Source: Clostridium sardiniense (GTDB lineage: Bacteria > Bacillota > Clostridia > Clostridiales > Clostridiaceae). Taken from it: 64,000 bases of DNA. Of this stretch, positions 9,810 to 18,153 are shown one piece after another; positions within the stretch are counted from its first letter, which is position 1; each line of letters starts with the position of its first letter. Location of the stretch: assembly GCF_016907995.1 (NCBI RefSeq), contig NZ_JAFBDA010000009.1, forward strand, positions 98,526 to 162,525. Direction: 5' to 3'. The position numbers and the translations under genes were made by a program. Below the pieces are notes generated by a model, which was given only the letters and a program-made list of their open reading frames with translations, was not told the DNA's origin and did no database searches.

Positions 9810-10034
9810 ATGGGAAGACGATTTACAGGGTCAGTATTTTGTTTAATATCAGCAATTTTATTTTCAACAAAATATATAAGCGCTGCAATATTCGGATCTA
9901 ATGTTGTATCATGGAATGCTGAATTATTTGGTGCTATGTTGGAATATGTAGGGGCAACTCTTAATATATTAAGCATAATTTCTTTAATAATAGGTATTGC
10001 CTATCTTGTTGCTGTAGAATTTAAAAAAGAATAA
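9810..10034 (+). CDS. Small two-helix membrane protein (cassette gene A)
   Basis: 74 residues with two hydrophobic helices (about residues 5-27 and 45-66) and a charged EFKKE tail. Function unknown. The ATG at 9810 is preferred because GGAGG lies five to nine bases upstream; an ATG at 9798 overlaps that site. It is the first gene of a cassette whose second copy, at 15597-15768, is a pseudogene. The intact state of this copy compared with the decayed one suggests it is still under selection. Confidence 0.7.
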   Translation: MGRRFTGSVFCLISAILFSTKYISAAIFGSNVVSWNAELFGAMLEYVGATLNILSIISLIIGIAYLVAVEFKKE

Positions 10035-10675
10035 AATATTGTTAATATTTCCCTAAAAGATAAATAACATTTCGGTTTTTAATAAGTTTACTAAGTAAAA
10101 TAATATTTATAAATAAACTTAATTATTAATATGATAGAAACGTTTGTTGGATAATAAATAATATTTAAGATACAATGGAAATAAGAGGAAAGAGATGGTG
10201 GCTTTTGAATTGTATTTACTGTGGAAAGAGATGTACAGAAACTAGTAGAAAAGTATCTATAGATAATATCACTTTGTGCACATGCTGTGATGAGTGTGAG
10301 AAGAGATTTAATAAATATTATAATGATATAAAGAAAAACAAAAATAAATTTTTATTATTAATAATAATTAGCTGCATTATATCTATATTTAGTTGCTTTT
10401 TAAATGGAGTATGGGGATTCGTTTTACCTTTTATATCTTTTGGTTTGACAATAATAAATTATCCCTATACAACTTTTGGTTTTATAGAGTTAGTTGGGGC
10501 AAGGAAAAGTATAACTATTACAAGAACATTTGGGTTGATGCTTATAATTATAGGAATTCTTATATATGCTTTTTAAAAATAATATATTTTTGTATATATT
10601 ATGTAGAAAGACTAGTTCACAAGTAGCGTGTTACATAGGGAAAAAGAAATATTAATTTACTAAGGAAAAATTTTT
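9853..10675. repeat. Duplicated cassette, copy 1
   Basis: This stretch and 15585-16408 share continuous similarity, including both genes, the spacer between them, and about 90 bases past gene B (for example the TATATTTTTGTATATATTATG segment). Similarity stops shortly before the next gene in each copy, so each copy is followed by a different third gene. Boundaries are by eye. Confidence 0.8.
10205..10576 (+). CDS. Zinc-ribbon membrane protein (cassette gene B)
   Basis: About 123 residues. The cytosolic N-terminus carries CIYCGKRC and, 20 residues on, CTCCDEC, a four-cysteine knuckle that looks like a TRASH/zinc-ribbon metal site. A basic linker and three hydrophobic segments follow. It may sense or bind a metal or form part of a membrane complex; no function is known to me. 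I prefer the TTG start at 10205 since the paralogue at 15940 begins at the equivalent TTG and an AGATGGTGG site precedes it. The cysteines are conserved between both copies. Confidence 0.7.
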   Translation: MNCIYCGKRCTETSRKVSIDNITLCTCCDECEKRFNKYYNDIKKNKNKFLLLIIISCIISIFSCFLNGVWGFVLPFISFGLTIINYPYTTFGFIELVGARKSITITRTFGLMLIIIGILIYAF

Positions 10676-10699
10676 ATAAGAGTTACAGGGGGAGAAGTT

Positions 10700-11020
10700 A
10701 TGACAGATTTTATTTTAGCGGCTTTGCCATGGGTAGTTTTTGGAATCACTATTGCAGTAGTTCTAACTAATTTCAGTAAGAAAAAGAAAAGTAGAAATAC
10801 TACAGAAAGTCAAAATGATTTTGAAGATACAAATGTTGTGAAGGAAAAAGAAAATACCGAAGAAGATTATATGTCAATTGGAATGAGTCTTGGAATGTGT
10901 TTTGGTATAGTAATAGGTTCAGCATTTATGGAGGCAGTTGGGACAAGTGCTCTTACTTATGGTATCTGCTTTGGAATGCTTGGTGGAATGGTTGTAGGGA
11001 TGAACGTTAAGAGAAAGTAA
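10700..11020 (+). CDS. Small membrane protein with glycine-zipper-like helices
   Basis: 106 residues. An N-terminal membrane helix (about residues 4-24) is followed by a charged, acidic linker and two Gly/Met/Ala-rich hydrophobic segments (MSLGMCFGIVIG and ICFGMLGGMVVGM), ending in KRK. The regularly spaced glycines suggest tightly packed helices. Function unknown. ATG 10700 follows AGGGGGAGAAG. It occupies the third position after cassette copy 1; the equivalent place after copy 2 holds an unrelated gene. Confidence 0.65.
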   Translation: MTDFILAALPWVVFGITIAVVLTNFSKKKKSRNTTESQNDFEDTNVVKEKENTEEDYMSIGMSLGMCFGIVIGSAFMEAVGTSALTYGICFGMLGGMVVGMNVKRK

Positions 11021-11406
11021 TTTCTAATTTATTTGAGAAATTAAATTATAAAAAGTAGTAATAATTGATTGTTTAATAAAAATGTTATATTAATAGTTCC
11101 AGTATTTAATAAATCATAATTTATTGGTACTTTTAATGGTTAAATCCAAAGAATATAAATGTATAAATTAAAATTATTGATAAAATTAATGGTACTATAG
11201 TATCATTAATTTTATAATATGGGTATTTTTATGATATATATTTACTATAATTGCAATTGATACAAGAACAATTTATAGAAACTTAAAAATAGATGATAAA
11301 GAAAATTTAATTGATGTAGATAGTAATAAAATAGTAGAGAAAATAAGTATTATAAATATTTATATGTATAAAATTAATATTTGAGTATGGTTATGGGGGG
11401 ATAAAA
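11021..11406. other. Intergenic region with a palindrome and a coding remnant
   Basis: A long inverted repeat at about 11180-11215 (ATAAAATTAATG ... CATTAATTTTAT around GTACTATAGTA) could be a terminator for the preceding gene or an operator. Between about 11240 and 11384 one frame reads without stops (DTRTIYRNLKIDD and onward to a TGA) but has no start, and looks like the tail of a lost gene. Confidence 0.45.
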
Positions 11407-12099
11407 TTGAATATTTTAATTGTTGAAGATAATGTTGATATAAATAATCTTATTTCTAGAATACTTGAGACGGAAGGGTACTCAGTAAGGGAAGCATATT
11501 CTGGTTCAGAAGGAATGATGTGTATAGAGCAATTTGAGTATGATCTTGTAATTCTTGATTTAATGCTACCTGGAATTAGTGGAGAAGAGCTTATAGAAAA
11601 GATCAGGGATAAGAGTGTTGTTCCAATAGTAGTTATATCTGCCAAGGAAGGAGTTCAGAGCAAAATAAATGTACTTAAGCTAGGAGCTGATGATTTTATA
11701 AGTAAACCTTTTGACAATGATGAAGTTCTTGCTAGAGTAGAGGCTCAGCTTAGAAGATATAAAAAGTTTTCTAAAAAAGAAGTTAAAAAAACTAAGTTTA
11801 CATATAAAAATTTAGTTCTAGATTTAGAAACTAGACAAGCTTTTATAGGAAATAAAGAAGTACTATTAACTGCAAGGGAATTTTCTATAATAGAACTTCT
11901 AATATCAAATCCAAAGAAGGTTTTTACAAGAGCAAACTTATTTGAATCCGCATGGAACAATGAATTCTTAGGTGATGATAACACAGTAAATGTCCATATA
12001 AGCAATTTAAGAACAAAGCTTTCAAAACTAGACCAAGAAAACGAATATATAAAAACCGTGTGGGGTATAGGCTTTAAATTAGGTGAAGAGATTAATTAA
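11407..12099 (+). CDS. OmpR-family response regulator
   Basis: 230 residues. N-terminal receiver domain with the acidic pair in IVEDN, phospho-acceptor Asp51 in ILDLMLPG and Lys in ISKPFDND; C-terminal winged helix from about residue 130, with the recognition region in DDNTVNVHISNLRTKL. It starts at a TTG behind GGGGGGAT. Downstream lie an ABC ATPase, its permease and a histidine kinase, so it most likely activates that transporter in response to a cell-envelope peptide antibiotic. The kinase at 14079 is the probable partner, since both belong to one gene run. Confidence 0.92.
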   Translation: MNILIVEDNVDINNLISRILETEGYSVREAYSGSEGMMCIEQFEYDLVILDLMLPGISGEELIEKIRDKSVVPIVVISAKEGVQSKINVLKLGADDFISKPFDNDEVLARVEAQLRRYKKFSKKEVKKTKFTYKNLVLDLETRQAFIGNKEVLLTAREFSIIELLISNPKKVFTRANLFESAWNNEFLGDDNTVNVHISNLRTKLSKLDQENEYIKTVWGIGFKLGEEIN

Positions 12100-12183
12100 C
12101 TAGTTATTATTAAAGCCTAGATATAAAATAAATATCTTAAGAGAGCTAAATAAAAACTTAAGATTTGCTTAATCTTTGATTTA

Positions 12184-12227
12184 TGATATCTTACAAAATT
12201 CTCTATAGAATAAGCCATAAGATATCA
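12184..12227 (+). promoter_or_regulatory. 10-bp inverted repeat before the ABC transporter
   Basis: TGATATCTTA (12184-12193) and TAAGATATCA (12218-12227) are perfect inverted copies separated by 24 bases. The right arm abuts the AGGAGGGG ribosome binding site of the ATPase gene. It could be an operator for the upstream response regulator or an mRNA hairpin controlling translation. Confidence 0.55.
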
Positions 12228-12241
12228 GGAGGGGATTTTAA

Positions 12242-13159
12242 ATGAGAGATTTAGTTTTAAAAACATATGGCATAACTAAAAAATACGGAAATCAGCTATC
12301 AAATGATGATATAAACATCACTGTTAGAAAAGGTGATATTTATGGATTAATAGGTAAAAATGGAGCAGGAAAAACAACTTTGATTAGAGTTATAACGGGT
12401 TTGGCTCATAAAACAAGTGGACATATTGAGCTATTTGGTAGAAATGGAGAAAGGAAATTAAATGATTCTAGAACTATGATAGGAAGTTTAATCGAATCTC
12501 CTGCTTTTTATCCTAATATGACAGCAAGGGAAAATCTAGAGGTTTCAAGAATATTTAGGAATATAGCAGGCAAGGAGTGTGTTGATGAAGTTTTAGATTT
12601 AGTTGGATTAAGTGATACAGGCAAGAAAAGAGTTAAGAATTTTTCTTTGGGTATGAAGCAAAGATTAGGGATAGCAAATGCTTTACTTGGAAATCCAAAA
12701 CTACTTATATTAGATGAGCCTATAAATGGGTTAGATCCAATGGGAATAATTGAAATAAGAGAGCTTCTTAAAAAATTAAATAAAGAAAAAGATATGACCA
12801 TAATAATATCAAGTCATATTTTGGGGGAGCTTTCAGAACTTGCAACTTGCTATGGGATTATGAGTGAAGGTAAGCTTATAGAAGAGATTTCAGAAGAAGT
12901 GCTTAATGAAAAATGTAGACAAAATGTAGAGATTAAGGTTGATGATAAAGATAGAGCTGTTGTTTTAATTGAGAAAGAAATGGGAATAAAAAATTATATA
13001 GTACTAGAAAACAATATTATAAAAATCTTTGATAACTTAGACCAAGTTGGATTAATAAATTCAACACTTTCAATAAATGGAGTTATAGTTGAAAGTATAG
13101 GTTTAAAGGGTGAAAGTTTAGAAGAATATTTTATGACACTAGTTGGAGGTGCTAAATAA
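12242..13159 (+). CDS. ABC transporter ATPase, bacitracin/lantibiotic type
   Basis: 305 residues. Walker A GKNGAGKTT, signature NFSLGMKQRLGIA, Walker B LLILDEPINGLDP and the switch SSHILGELSE are all intact. A C-terminal extension of about 90 residues after the nucleotide domain is typical of BcrA/NisF/MutF-type exporters that remove peptide antibiotics from the membrane. The gene overlaps the permease start by one base (TAATG), so the two proteins are translationally coupled and form one complex. It sits behind an inverted repeat and strong ribosome binding site. Confidence 0.9.
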   Translation: MRDLVLKTYGITKKYGNQLSNDDINITVRKGDIYGLIGKNGAGKTTLIRVITGLAHKTSGHIELFGRNGERKLNDSRTMIGSLIESPAFYPNMTARENLEVSRIFRNIAGKECVDEVLDLVGLSDTGKKRVKNFSLGMKQRLGIANALLGNPKLLILDEPINGLDPMGIIEIRELLKKLNKEKDMTIIISSHILGELSELATCYGIMSEGKLIEEISEEVLNEKCRQNVEIKVDDKDRAVVLIEKEMGIKNYIVLENNIIKIFDNLDQVGLINSTLSINGVIVESIGLKGESLEEYFMTLVGGAK

Positions 13160-14013
13160 TGAATAGATTAATTAAAGCAGAAGTATTTAAACTAATGAAA
13201 AATAAGGCTTTTAAGGTATTATGCATGATTTGTGTTATATTCGCTTTTATAAGTATATTTTCAATTTCAGATACAATGAATAATTTAATGAAAGAATCCA
13301 TGTCTAATATTCCTGAGGAGGTACAGGCAATGGCTCAAACAAGCGAAGCCACTGGATCAATTGTTACTCCAGGAAGAATTGGATTTAATATGCCAAGAGG
13401 AAATAGTCCATTAGATGTTTATTATGTATCTTTTGGAGTAGGTATAATTGAAATTTTAATAGGAGTTTTAGTTGGTGGATTCTTAGCCAAAGAATATTCG
13501 GAAGGAACTATGAAAAATATACTAGCTTATGGAAAGAGTAGAACAAAATTTTATTTATCAAAGTTTATAGCTATGGTGGTAGGTGTTTCTATATTCACAT
13601 TAATTATAACTTTAATATCTTTTATAGGAACGGGTTTTATTAATGGTTTCGGAGATATATTGTTAGCTGATGTAGGTAAAATGGCGATGACATTCTTAGC
13701 TTCAATAATGGCAAGTTCAGCAGTAATAGCTTTAATTATGATAATAAGTTCCTTGGTAAAAGGAAATGGAGCAACCATAGGAATTACAGTGGTTTTATTT
13801 GTATTAATTCCAACAATAATAAGTATATTCTATGGAACTTATCCTACATTTGATTCCATATATGAAATGACTCCATATTATAATAATGCTTTAGCAACAT
13901 CACAGAATGCAGAGACTAGCGATTTAATAAGATCTATAGGAATTTCTTTAGTAACAATGGGTCTTTCTTTAGGAATAGGAACTAAGATATTTGATAAACA
14001 GGATATAAAATAA
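13159..14013 (+). CDS. ABC-2 type permease, partner of the ATPase
   Basis: 284 residues. One helix at residues 18-38, an extracellular loop of about 60 residues rich in Met and Pro, then five further hydrophobic helices, which is the usual six-helix BcrB/NisE layout. The N-terminus MNRLIKAEVFKLMKNKAFK is the classic cytosolic start of this family. It would form the membrane channel for export or removal of a peptide antibiotic. A weak hairpin separates it from the kinase gene 65 bases downstream. Confidence 0.87.
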   Translation: MNRLIKAEVFKLMKNKAFKVLCMICVIFAFISIFSISDTMNNLMKESMSNIPEEVQAMAQTSEATGSIVTPGRIGFNMPRGNSPLDVYYVSFGVGIIEILIGVLVGGFLAKEYSEGTMKNILAYGKSRTKFYLSKFIAMVVGVSIFTLIITLISFIGTGFINGFGDILLADVGKMAMTFLASIMASSAVIALIMIISSLVKGNGATIGITVVLFVLIPTIISIFYGTYPTFDSIYEMTPYYNNALATSQNAETSDLIRSIGISLVTMGLSLGIGTKIFDKQDIK

Positions 14014-14027
14014 GATTTTCACTAAAT

Positions 14028-14054
14028 TAAGGTGCTTCTTTTAGGAGTCACCTT
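14028..14054 (+). terminator. Hairpin between permease and kinase genes
   Basis: TAAGGTG pairs with CACCTTA, followed by a T-rich stretch. It probably reduces read-through so the kinase is made at a lower level than the transporter. Confidence 0.55.
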
Positions 14055-14078
14055 ATTAGTATTTTATGGGAGAGTAGT

Positions 14079-14969
14079 ATGGTTATAAAGAGCGTATTGA
14101 TTTTTCTTATTATATGTTTAGTATTTTACATAGTAAGGATTAAGTTGGAAATTAAAAATATATCAAGACAGATAAGGGAGTGGAATGGGGAAAATATTAA
14201 TATAAAAACTAATTATATAGATAATGAAATAGAGGAACTTGTAAAAGATATAAATGGTATTTATGATGAGAATCAAAAGGTTAGAGCAGAAAATAAAAGA
14301 ATGGATGAGGAGCTTAGAAGAAGTATATCAAATATGTCACATGATTTAAGAACACCTCTAACCTCTATTAGTGGATATATACAACTTATAAAAAATGATA
14401 AAAGTAGTGAAGCAGAAAAAAGGAAGTATCTTGATATAGTAGATAAAAGAGCAAGAAGTTTACAAAGATTGATTACAAATTTCTATGATTTATCAAGGCT
14501 AAACAGTAATGATTATATATTTAACTTTAAGAATATCAATTTAAAGGATATTTTGGTTGAAAACATAGCTACATATTATGGTAGTTTTATAAGTAATCAT
14601 ATTGAACCTAGTATTGAAATTCAAGATAATACTTCAAATATAATTTCTGATGAGAATGCTATCAATAGGGTATTTTCAAACCTTATTGGAAATATGATAA
14701 AGCATGGAGGGAAATTTATAAGTATTAATTTAAAAGAAGAGGAGAATTTTATAGTAACTGAATTCATAAACTCTGTTGATCATAGTGAAGAGATACAGGT
14801 TCATAAGATATTTGATAGATTTTATATAGGAGATAAATCAAGAACAAAAAACAATACAGGCTTAGGATTAGCTATAACAAAGACATTTGTTGAAAAACTT
14901 GGACATAATATAAGCGCTAAGTTGGATAATGATAAATTATATATTGAAATTATTTGGAAAAAAGTTTAA
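14079..14969 (+). CDS. Sensor histidine kinase
   Basis: 296 residues. One membrane helix at about residues 3-20 and no large extracellular domain, as in kinases that sense through an ABC transporter or within the membrane. HAMP-like linker, then HisKA box with His88 in SNMSHDLRTPLTS, N box around FSNLIGNMIKHG, and G boxes in TGLGLAI. It would phosphorylate the response regulator at 11407. The order RR-ABC-ABC-HK is typical for antimicrobial peptide resistance modules of Firmicutes. The ligand is unknown. Confidence 0.9.
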   Translation: MVIKSVLIFLIICLVFYIVRIKLEIKNISRQIREWNGENINIKTNYIDNEIEELVKDINGIYDENQKVRAENKRMDEELRRSISNMSHDLRTPLTSISGYIQLIKNDKSSEAEKRKYLDIVDKRARSLQRLITNFYDLSRLNSNDYIFNFKNINLKDILVENIATYYGSFISNHIEPSIEIQDNTSNIISDENAINRVFSNLIGNMIKHGGKFISINLKEEENFIVTEFINSVDHSEEIQVHKIFDRFYIGDKSRTKNNTGLGLAITKTFVEKLGHNISAKLDNDKLYIEIIWKKV

Positions 14970-15035
14970 CTTTTATAATAATTAAAAATCATCATGTCTA
15001 CAGACTAAAATTAGATGAAATTTAATATGAAGAAG

Positions 15036-15079
15036 CGAAACTATAAGGTAGCCCAATGGTGGACTACCTTATAGTTTTG
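15036..15079. terminator. Long perfect hairpin
   Basis: CGAAACTATAAGGTAG pairs with CTACCTTATAGTTTTG around GCCCAATGGTGGA. It lies between convergent genes (kinase on plus, YciI-like on minus) and probably serves both. Confidence 0.75.
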
Positions 15080-15178
15080 CTGAAAATTAACAAGTTACTC
15101 TATATAAATTTTATATTATTCGTTAAAGTGAATTATATAAACGAGAAAATAATAAGATAAGAATTTAAAATCACTTTA

Positions 15179-15478
15179 TTAATTATTTACTAAATCATTT
15201 GCTAAGGATTGATTAAAGTAATGAGGAGTAAATTCTATAATTTTATAATCTTGTATCCCATGAACTTTTAATGGTTCAATAGATAAGTAGTCATCTATCT
15301 TTTCAATAGAATCTGCTATCATAACAAATAGTCCACCACTCATATTTGACTTAAGAGCAGACATTAATATTAATCCGTTATCTATTGCTTTTTGAGAATA
15401 GGCCATATGTTCTTTCATAATATCATCATTAATTAAATCTGGATTTTTTATTATTCCTTCAACCATAAAATATTTCAT
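15179..15478 (-). CDS. YciI-like (YCII-domain) protein
   Basis: 99 residues. Ferredoxin-like alpha/beta layout of the YciI family: a start MKYFMVEGIIKN, a central EHMAYSQKAIDNG helix with the conserved His, and the strand GGLFVMIADS. Members are small cytosolic proteins; a few have weak dehalogenase or dioxygenase-like activity, but most are uncharacterised. The conserved His/Asp arrangement of the family is only partly visible. Start ATG follows GAAGGAGAAG. It sits inside the segment between the two cassette copies. Confidence 0.7.
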   Translation of the reverse strand: MKYFMVEGIIKNPDLINDDIMKEHMAYSQKAIDNGLILMSALKSNMSGGLFVMIADSIEKIDDYLSIEPLKVHGIQDYKIIEFTPHYFNQSLANDLVNN

Positions 15479-15596
15479 TTTTCTTCTCCTTCAACTATGA
15501 ATTATAACTAAAGTTTTTAAATATATTTGATCTTATCTTTAGTTTAAATACTATCTTGTTTAATTTTATTATATCATATTTTAAACTTATAGCTAA

Positions 15597-15768
15597 GATA
15601 ACAAAATATATAAGTGCTACAATATTTGGCTCTAATACTGCATCATAGAATGTTAAATTATTTGGTGATATGTTGGTGTGTATAGGGGACACTTTTAATA
15701 TATTAAACATGATTTCTTTAATAGTAGGTATTTAACTATTTTGTTGTTACAGAATTAAAAAAGAATAA
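15597..15768 (+). pseudogene. Decayed second copy of cassette gene A
   Basis: The same protein as at 9810-10034 can be followed (TKYISATIFGSNTAS) but its Trp codon is now TAG at 15646-15648, a second stop lies in GIL-like GI-TAA before the tail, and the start region is unrecognisable. The terminal ...KKE and stop are still aligned. It is clearly a dead paralogue. Confidence 0.85.
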
Positions 15769-15939
15769 AATATCGTTAGTATATTCCTAAAATATAAATA
15801 ATGTTTTAGTTTTTCATAAATTTCCTAAGTTGAATAGTATCTATAAATAAATTCAGTTATTAATATGATATAAGAACTTGTTGGATAAGAAATAATATTT
15901 AATATATAATGGAAATATGAGGAAAAAAGGTGGTGCGTT

Positions 15940-16311
15940 TTGAAGTGTAGTTACTGTGGAAATAAATGTACAGGGATTAGTAGAAAAGTATCTATAGATA
16001 ATAACACTTTTTATACATGTTGTGATGAGTGTAAGAAAAGGTTTGATAAAGACTATAATGATGTGGAGAAAAACAAAAATAAGTTTTTATTACTACTAAT
16101 AATTAGCTGTATTATATCTATATTTGGTTGCTTTTTAAGTGGAGTATGGGGATTAGTCTTACCCTTTATATCATTTGGTTTGACAATAACAATTTATCCA
16201 TATACAACTTTCGGTTTTATAGAGTTAGCTAGAATAAGGAAGAGCATAAATATTGCAAGAACATTTGGAGTCATACTTATAATTATAGGAATCCTTATAT
16301 ATACTTTTTAA
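15940..16311 (+). CDS. Zinc-ribbon membrane protein (cassette gene B, copy 2)
   Basis: 123 residues and closely similar to the protein at 10205-10576 through its whole length, with the cysteine motifs CSYCGNKC and CCDEC kept and the same three membrane segments. It starts at TTG behind AGGTGGTG. Because this copy is intact while its neighbour gene A has decayed, B seems able to work without A. Role unknown; a metal-binding cytosolic knuckle attached to a small membrane domain is all that can be said. Confidence 0.72.
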   Translation: MKCSYCGNKCTGISRKVSIDNNTFYTCCDECKKRFDKDYNDVEKNKNKFLLLLIISCIISIFGCFLSGVWGLVLPFISFGLTITIYPYTTFGFIELARIRKSINIARTFGVILIIIGILIYTF

Positions 16312-16410
16312 AAATAATATATTTTTGTATATATTATGTGGAAAGAACAGTGTGTAAGTAGTAGGTTACATAGAAAAAAGAAAATATTAATTTACTAAGG
16401 AGAATTTTTT

Positions 16411-16647
16411 ATGAGAAAAACTAAAGTAGATCAAGGTTTTGAGCTAATATATTGGAATTTAAGTCATAGAAGAAAATTTATTAGGAATTTATGGGGGACA
16501 CCTATATGTATTATTTTGTTAGCATTTATGTGGTATATAAGTGACAATATTATTTTAAATACTACATTTACAATATTGATTGCTGTAGTATGTTCAATAG
16601 GACTAATTTATAATTATATTGAGTGGAAGAAAACAGAAAAAGAGTAG
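16411..16647 (+). CDS. Small two-helix membrane protein
   Basis: 78 residues. A basic N-terminus (LSHRRKFIRN) is followed by two hydrophobic helices at about residues 29-45 and 49-68 and a charged IEWKKTEKE tail. Function unknown. ATG 16411 follows AAGGAGAAT. It takes the third position in cassette copy 2 and is not related to the gene in that position in copy 1. Confidence 0.65.
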   Translation: MRKTKVDQGFELIYWNLSHRRKFIRNLWGTPICIILLAFMWYISDNIILNTTFTILIAVVCSIGLIYNYIEWKKTEKE

Positions 16648-16661
16648 ATTTCTACTCTTTT
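16637..16661 (+). terminator. Terminator overlapping the stop of the small membrane gene
   Basis: AAAGAGTAGA and TCTACTCTTT form a perfect stem followed by T and A residues; the stop codon lies within the stem. Confidence 0.75.
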
Positions 16662-16663
16662 AA

Positions 16664-16725
16664 ATTTAAAGTATACACTTGTCTATTTTTACTACTATAC
16701 CATCATTATGCACTGTATCAGTTAT
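16664..16725 (-). pseudogene. HAD phosphatase 3'-end fragment 1
   Basis: About 60 bases closely match the 3' end of the intact HAD gene at 23091-23150, in the same orientation. Read on the minus strand they still encode ITDTVHNDGI and the tail to the stop region. Similarity stops abruptly after TATCAGTTA (16716-16724), where the gene at 16722-17396 begins to be read. Confidence 0.7.
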
Positions 16726-17396
16726 CGAAAAAATTTAACTTGTCCATTATTAGATATTGTACCTTTATCAATTAATCCATTACCACCATTTTTAATAGCA
16801 TCATAATCCTTTATTATAAAATAATGATCAATATCATTTGGATTAAAACCTTGTAACCCAACTAATATACCGTTATCAAGCTTATTATTATCATTACATA
16901 AGAAACTATCACTATTATCAACTTCTTTAAATTTAACAGAATTAATAGAGCTATTTGGATTTATAGCTTTTATAGGAATAATGTATTTTGGTACTGATTG
17001 ATTTAATATTTCTTCCTTTAATATTAATGATATAAATTTTTTCTTTGATAAAGGTTGTTCTTTAGAAACTTGTTCATTAGTTTTATTTAATTGAGGCGAC
17101 TCATTAGGTTGCATTGGGTGAGTTCTCTCATTAGATTGATTTACTTTAGGTTGTTCATCAGATTGATTTGATTTATCTGAATTATTATATTGCTTTATTT
17201 CAGAAGGCTCAATGGAGTGTTTTAATTGAGTTAATTTATCATTTTTACTTGTTTGAGTTGATTTGTTAGCTTTTTCAATTTGATTTTGAGCAGTAGTTTT
17301 AAGTGTATTATTTTGTTTAGAATTAAATTTAACAATAAATGTTCCAATTAAAATAGCTATGACTATAACACCAGCTAATAAATATTTCTTTCTCAT
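16722..17396 (-). CDS. Membrane-anchored protein with Gln/Asn/Ser-rich linker
   Basis: 224 residues. N-terminal membrane anchor (KKYLLAGVIVIAILIGTFIV), then a low-complexity Gln/Asn/Ser/Lys linker up to about residue 120 with repeated QPNE/QSNE-like units, then a C-terminal domain of about 100 residues. The domain is probably extracellular. I do not recognise it. The stop codon lies inside HAD 3'-end fragment 1, so the last residues may be foreign and the protein may be trimmed compared with its ancestor. Start ATG follows GAAGGAAGG. It lies between two HAD remnants and looks like inserted DNA. Confidence 0.6.
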   Translation of the reverse strand: MRKKYLLAGVIVIAILIGTFIVKFNSKQNNTLKTTAQNQIEKANKSTQTSKNDKLTQLKHSIEPSEIKQYNNSDKSNQSDEQPKVNQSNERTHPMQPNESPQLNKTNEQVSKEQPLSKKKFISLILKEEILNQSVPKYIIPIKAINPNSSINSVKFKEVDNSDSFLCNDNNKLDNGILVGLQGFNPNDIDHYFIIKDYDAIKNGGNGLIDKGTISNNGQVKFFR

Positions 17397-17670
17397 TTAA
17401 AAGGCCTTCCTTCATTTTTTATAATATAAAGTATTACATAACGTTTTATAATCATTTATAGAATCATATTATCACAAATTTTATACTATATATCTACACT
17501 CATATATCGAAATTGAAAAAAGGATATACAATAAGAGTAAAAATAATAATTATATTCTATAAAAAATAGTTATACTATTATACTCAGAATATGAAAATCT
17601 TATTTTTTATATATTTAAGATTCTATTATGACAAAAAGAATTTATATAAATAGATCCTTTTTGTTAAACT

Positions 17671-17800
17671 TTAAAATATTTGCCTATTACTAAAACAAGA
17701 CCACAATATATGCTATATCAGTTAATTCTTTAGCATAAATCTTTACATCATTAGCATTTTCCATAGCAATTCCACAAGAAGCAGTAGATATTAATGTTCT
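17671..17800 (-). pseudogene. HAD phosphatase 3'-end fragment 2
   Basis: Roughly 130 bases align with 23088-23220, strongest at 17714-17793, where TAGCATAAATCTTTACATCA is shared apart from one base and three bases are lost just after. Minus-strand reading gives remnants of SCGIAMENAND and VKIYAKE. It is more decayed than fragment 1, has no upstream coding part, and lies just left of the GH110 gene. Confidence 0.75.
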
Positions 17801-18153
17801 ATATATATTAAAAATATTGATTTTTTAATAAATTCAATCATTTTTTTATTAATAAAAGTATTTATAATTACTCATTAAATATCAAATTAACAAATATATT
17901 AATTATGTATCCAATAAATACAATTAATAATAAGATAAATTAATCTATAACTTAAATCAGTTGATTTTAAAATTGTTAAGTAAAAAGATGTGTACTTTAG
18001 ATCTTTAAAATTTGATTTAGAGATCTTAAATAAAAGGCGTAATATAGAAAAAATATTTAATTTTGTACAAATATAAACAAAAGGAGGGGGAGAAAAGATA
18101 GTATCAATAAATTAATATAGTTATTTTAGAAAAGGTTTTCATAGGAGGGGGAA
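17801..18153. other. Leader region of the GH110 gene
   Basis: AT-rich leader of about 350 bases. It contains an orphan ribosome-binding-site-like AAGGAGGGGG at 18081-18090 that is not followed by an ATG, GTG or TTG at suitable distance, possibly a lost leader peptide. The real site, AGGAGGGGG, precedes the ATG at 18154. No operator or terminator could be identified. Confidence 0.5.

Larger units (their letters stand above)
15585..16408. repeat. Duplicated cassette, copy 2
   Basis: Partner of 9853-10675. In this copy gene A is broken while gene B (15940-16311) is intact. The copies are in direct orientation about 5.7 kb apart, with the response regulator-ABC-kinase genes and a YciI-like gene between them, so recombination between them would delete or amplify that module. 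Confidence 0.8.

Noticed and set aside
16716..17724. TATCAGTTA pair as a transposon target-site duplication
   Set aside because: Fragment 2 keeps HAD-like sequence on both sides of its TATCAGTTA, so the repeat is explained as shared HAD sequence; no transposase lies between.
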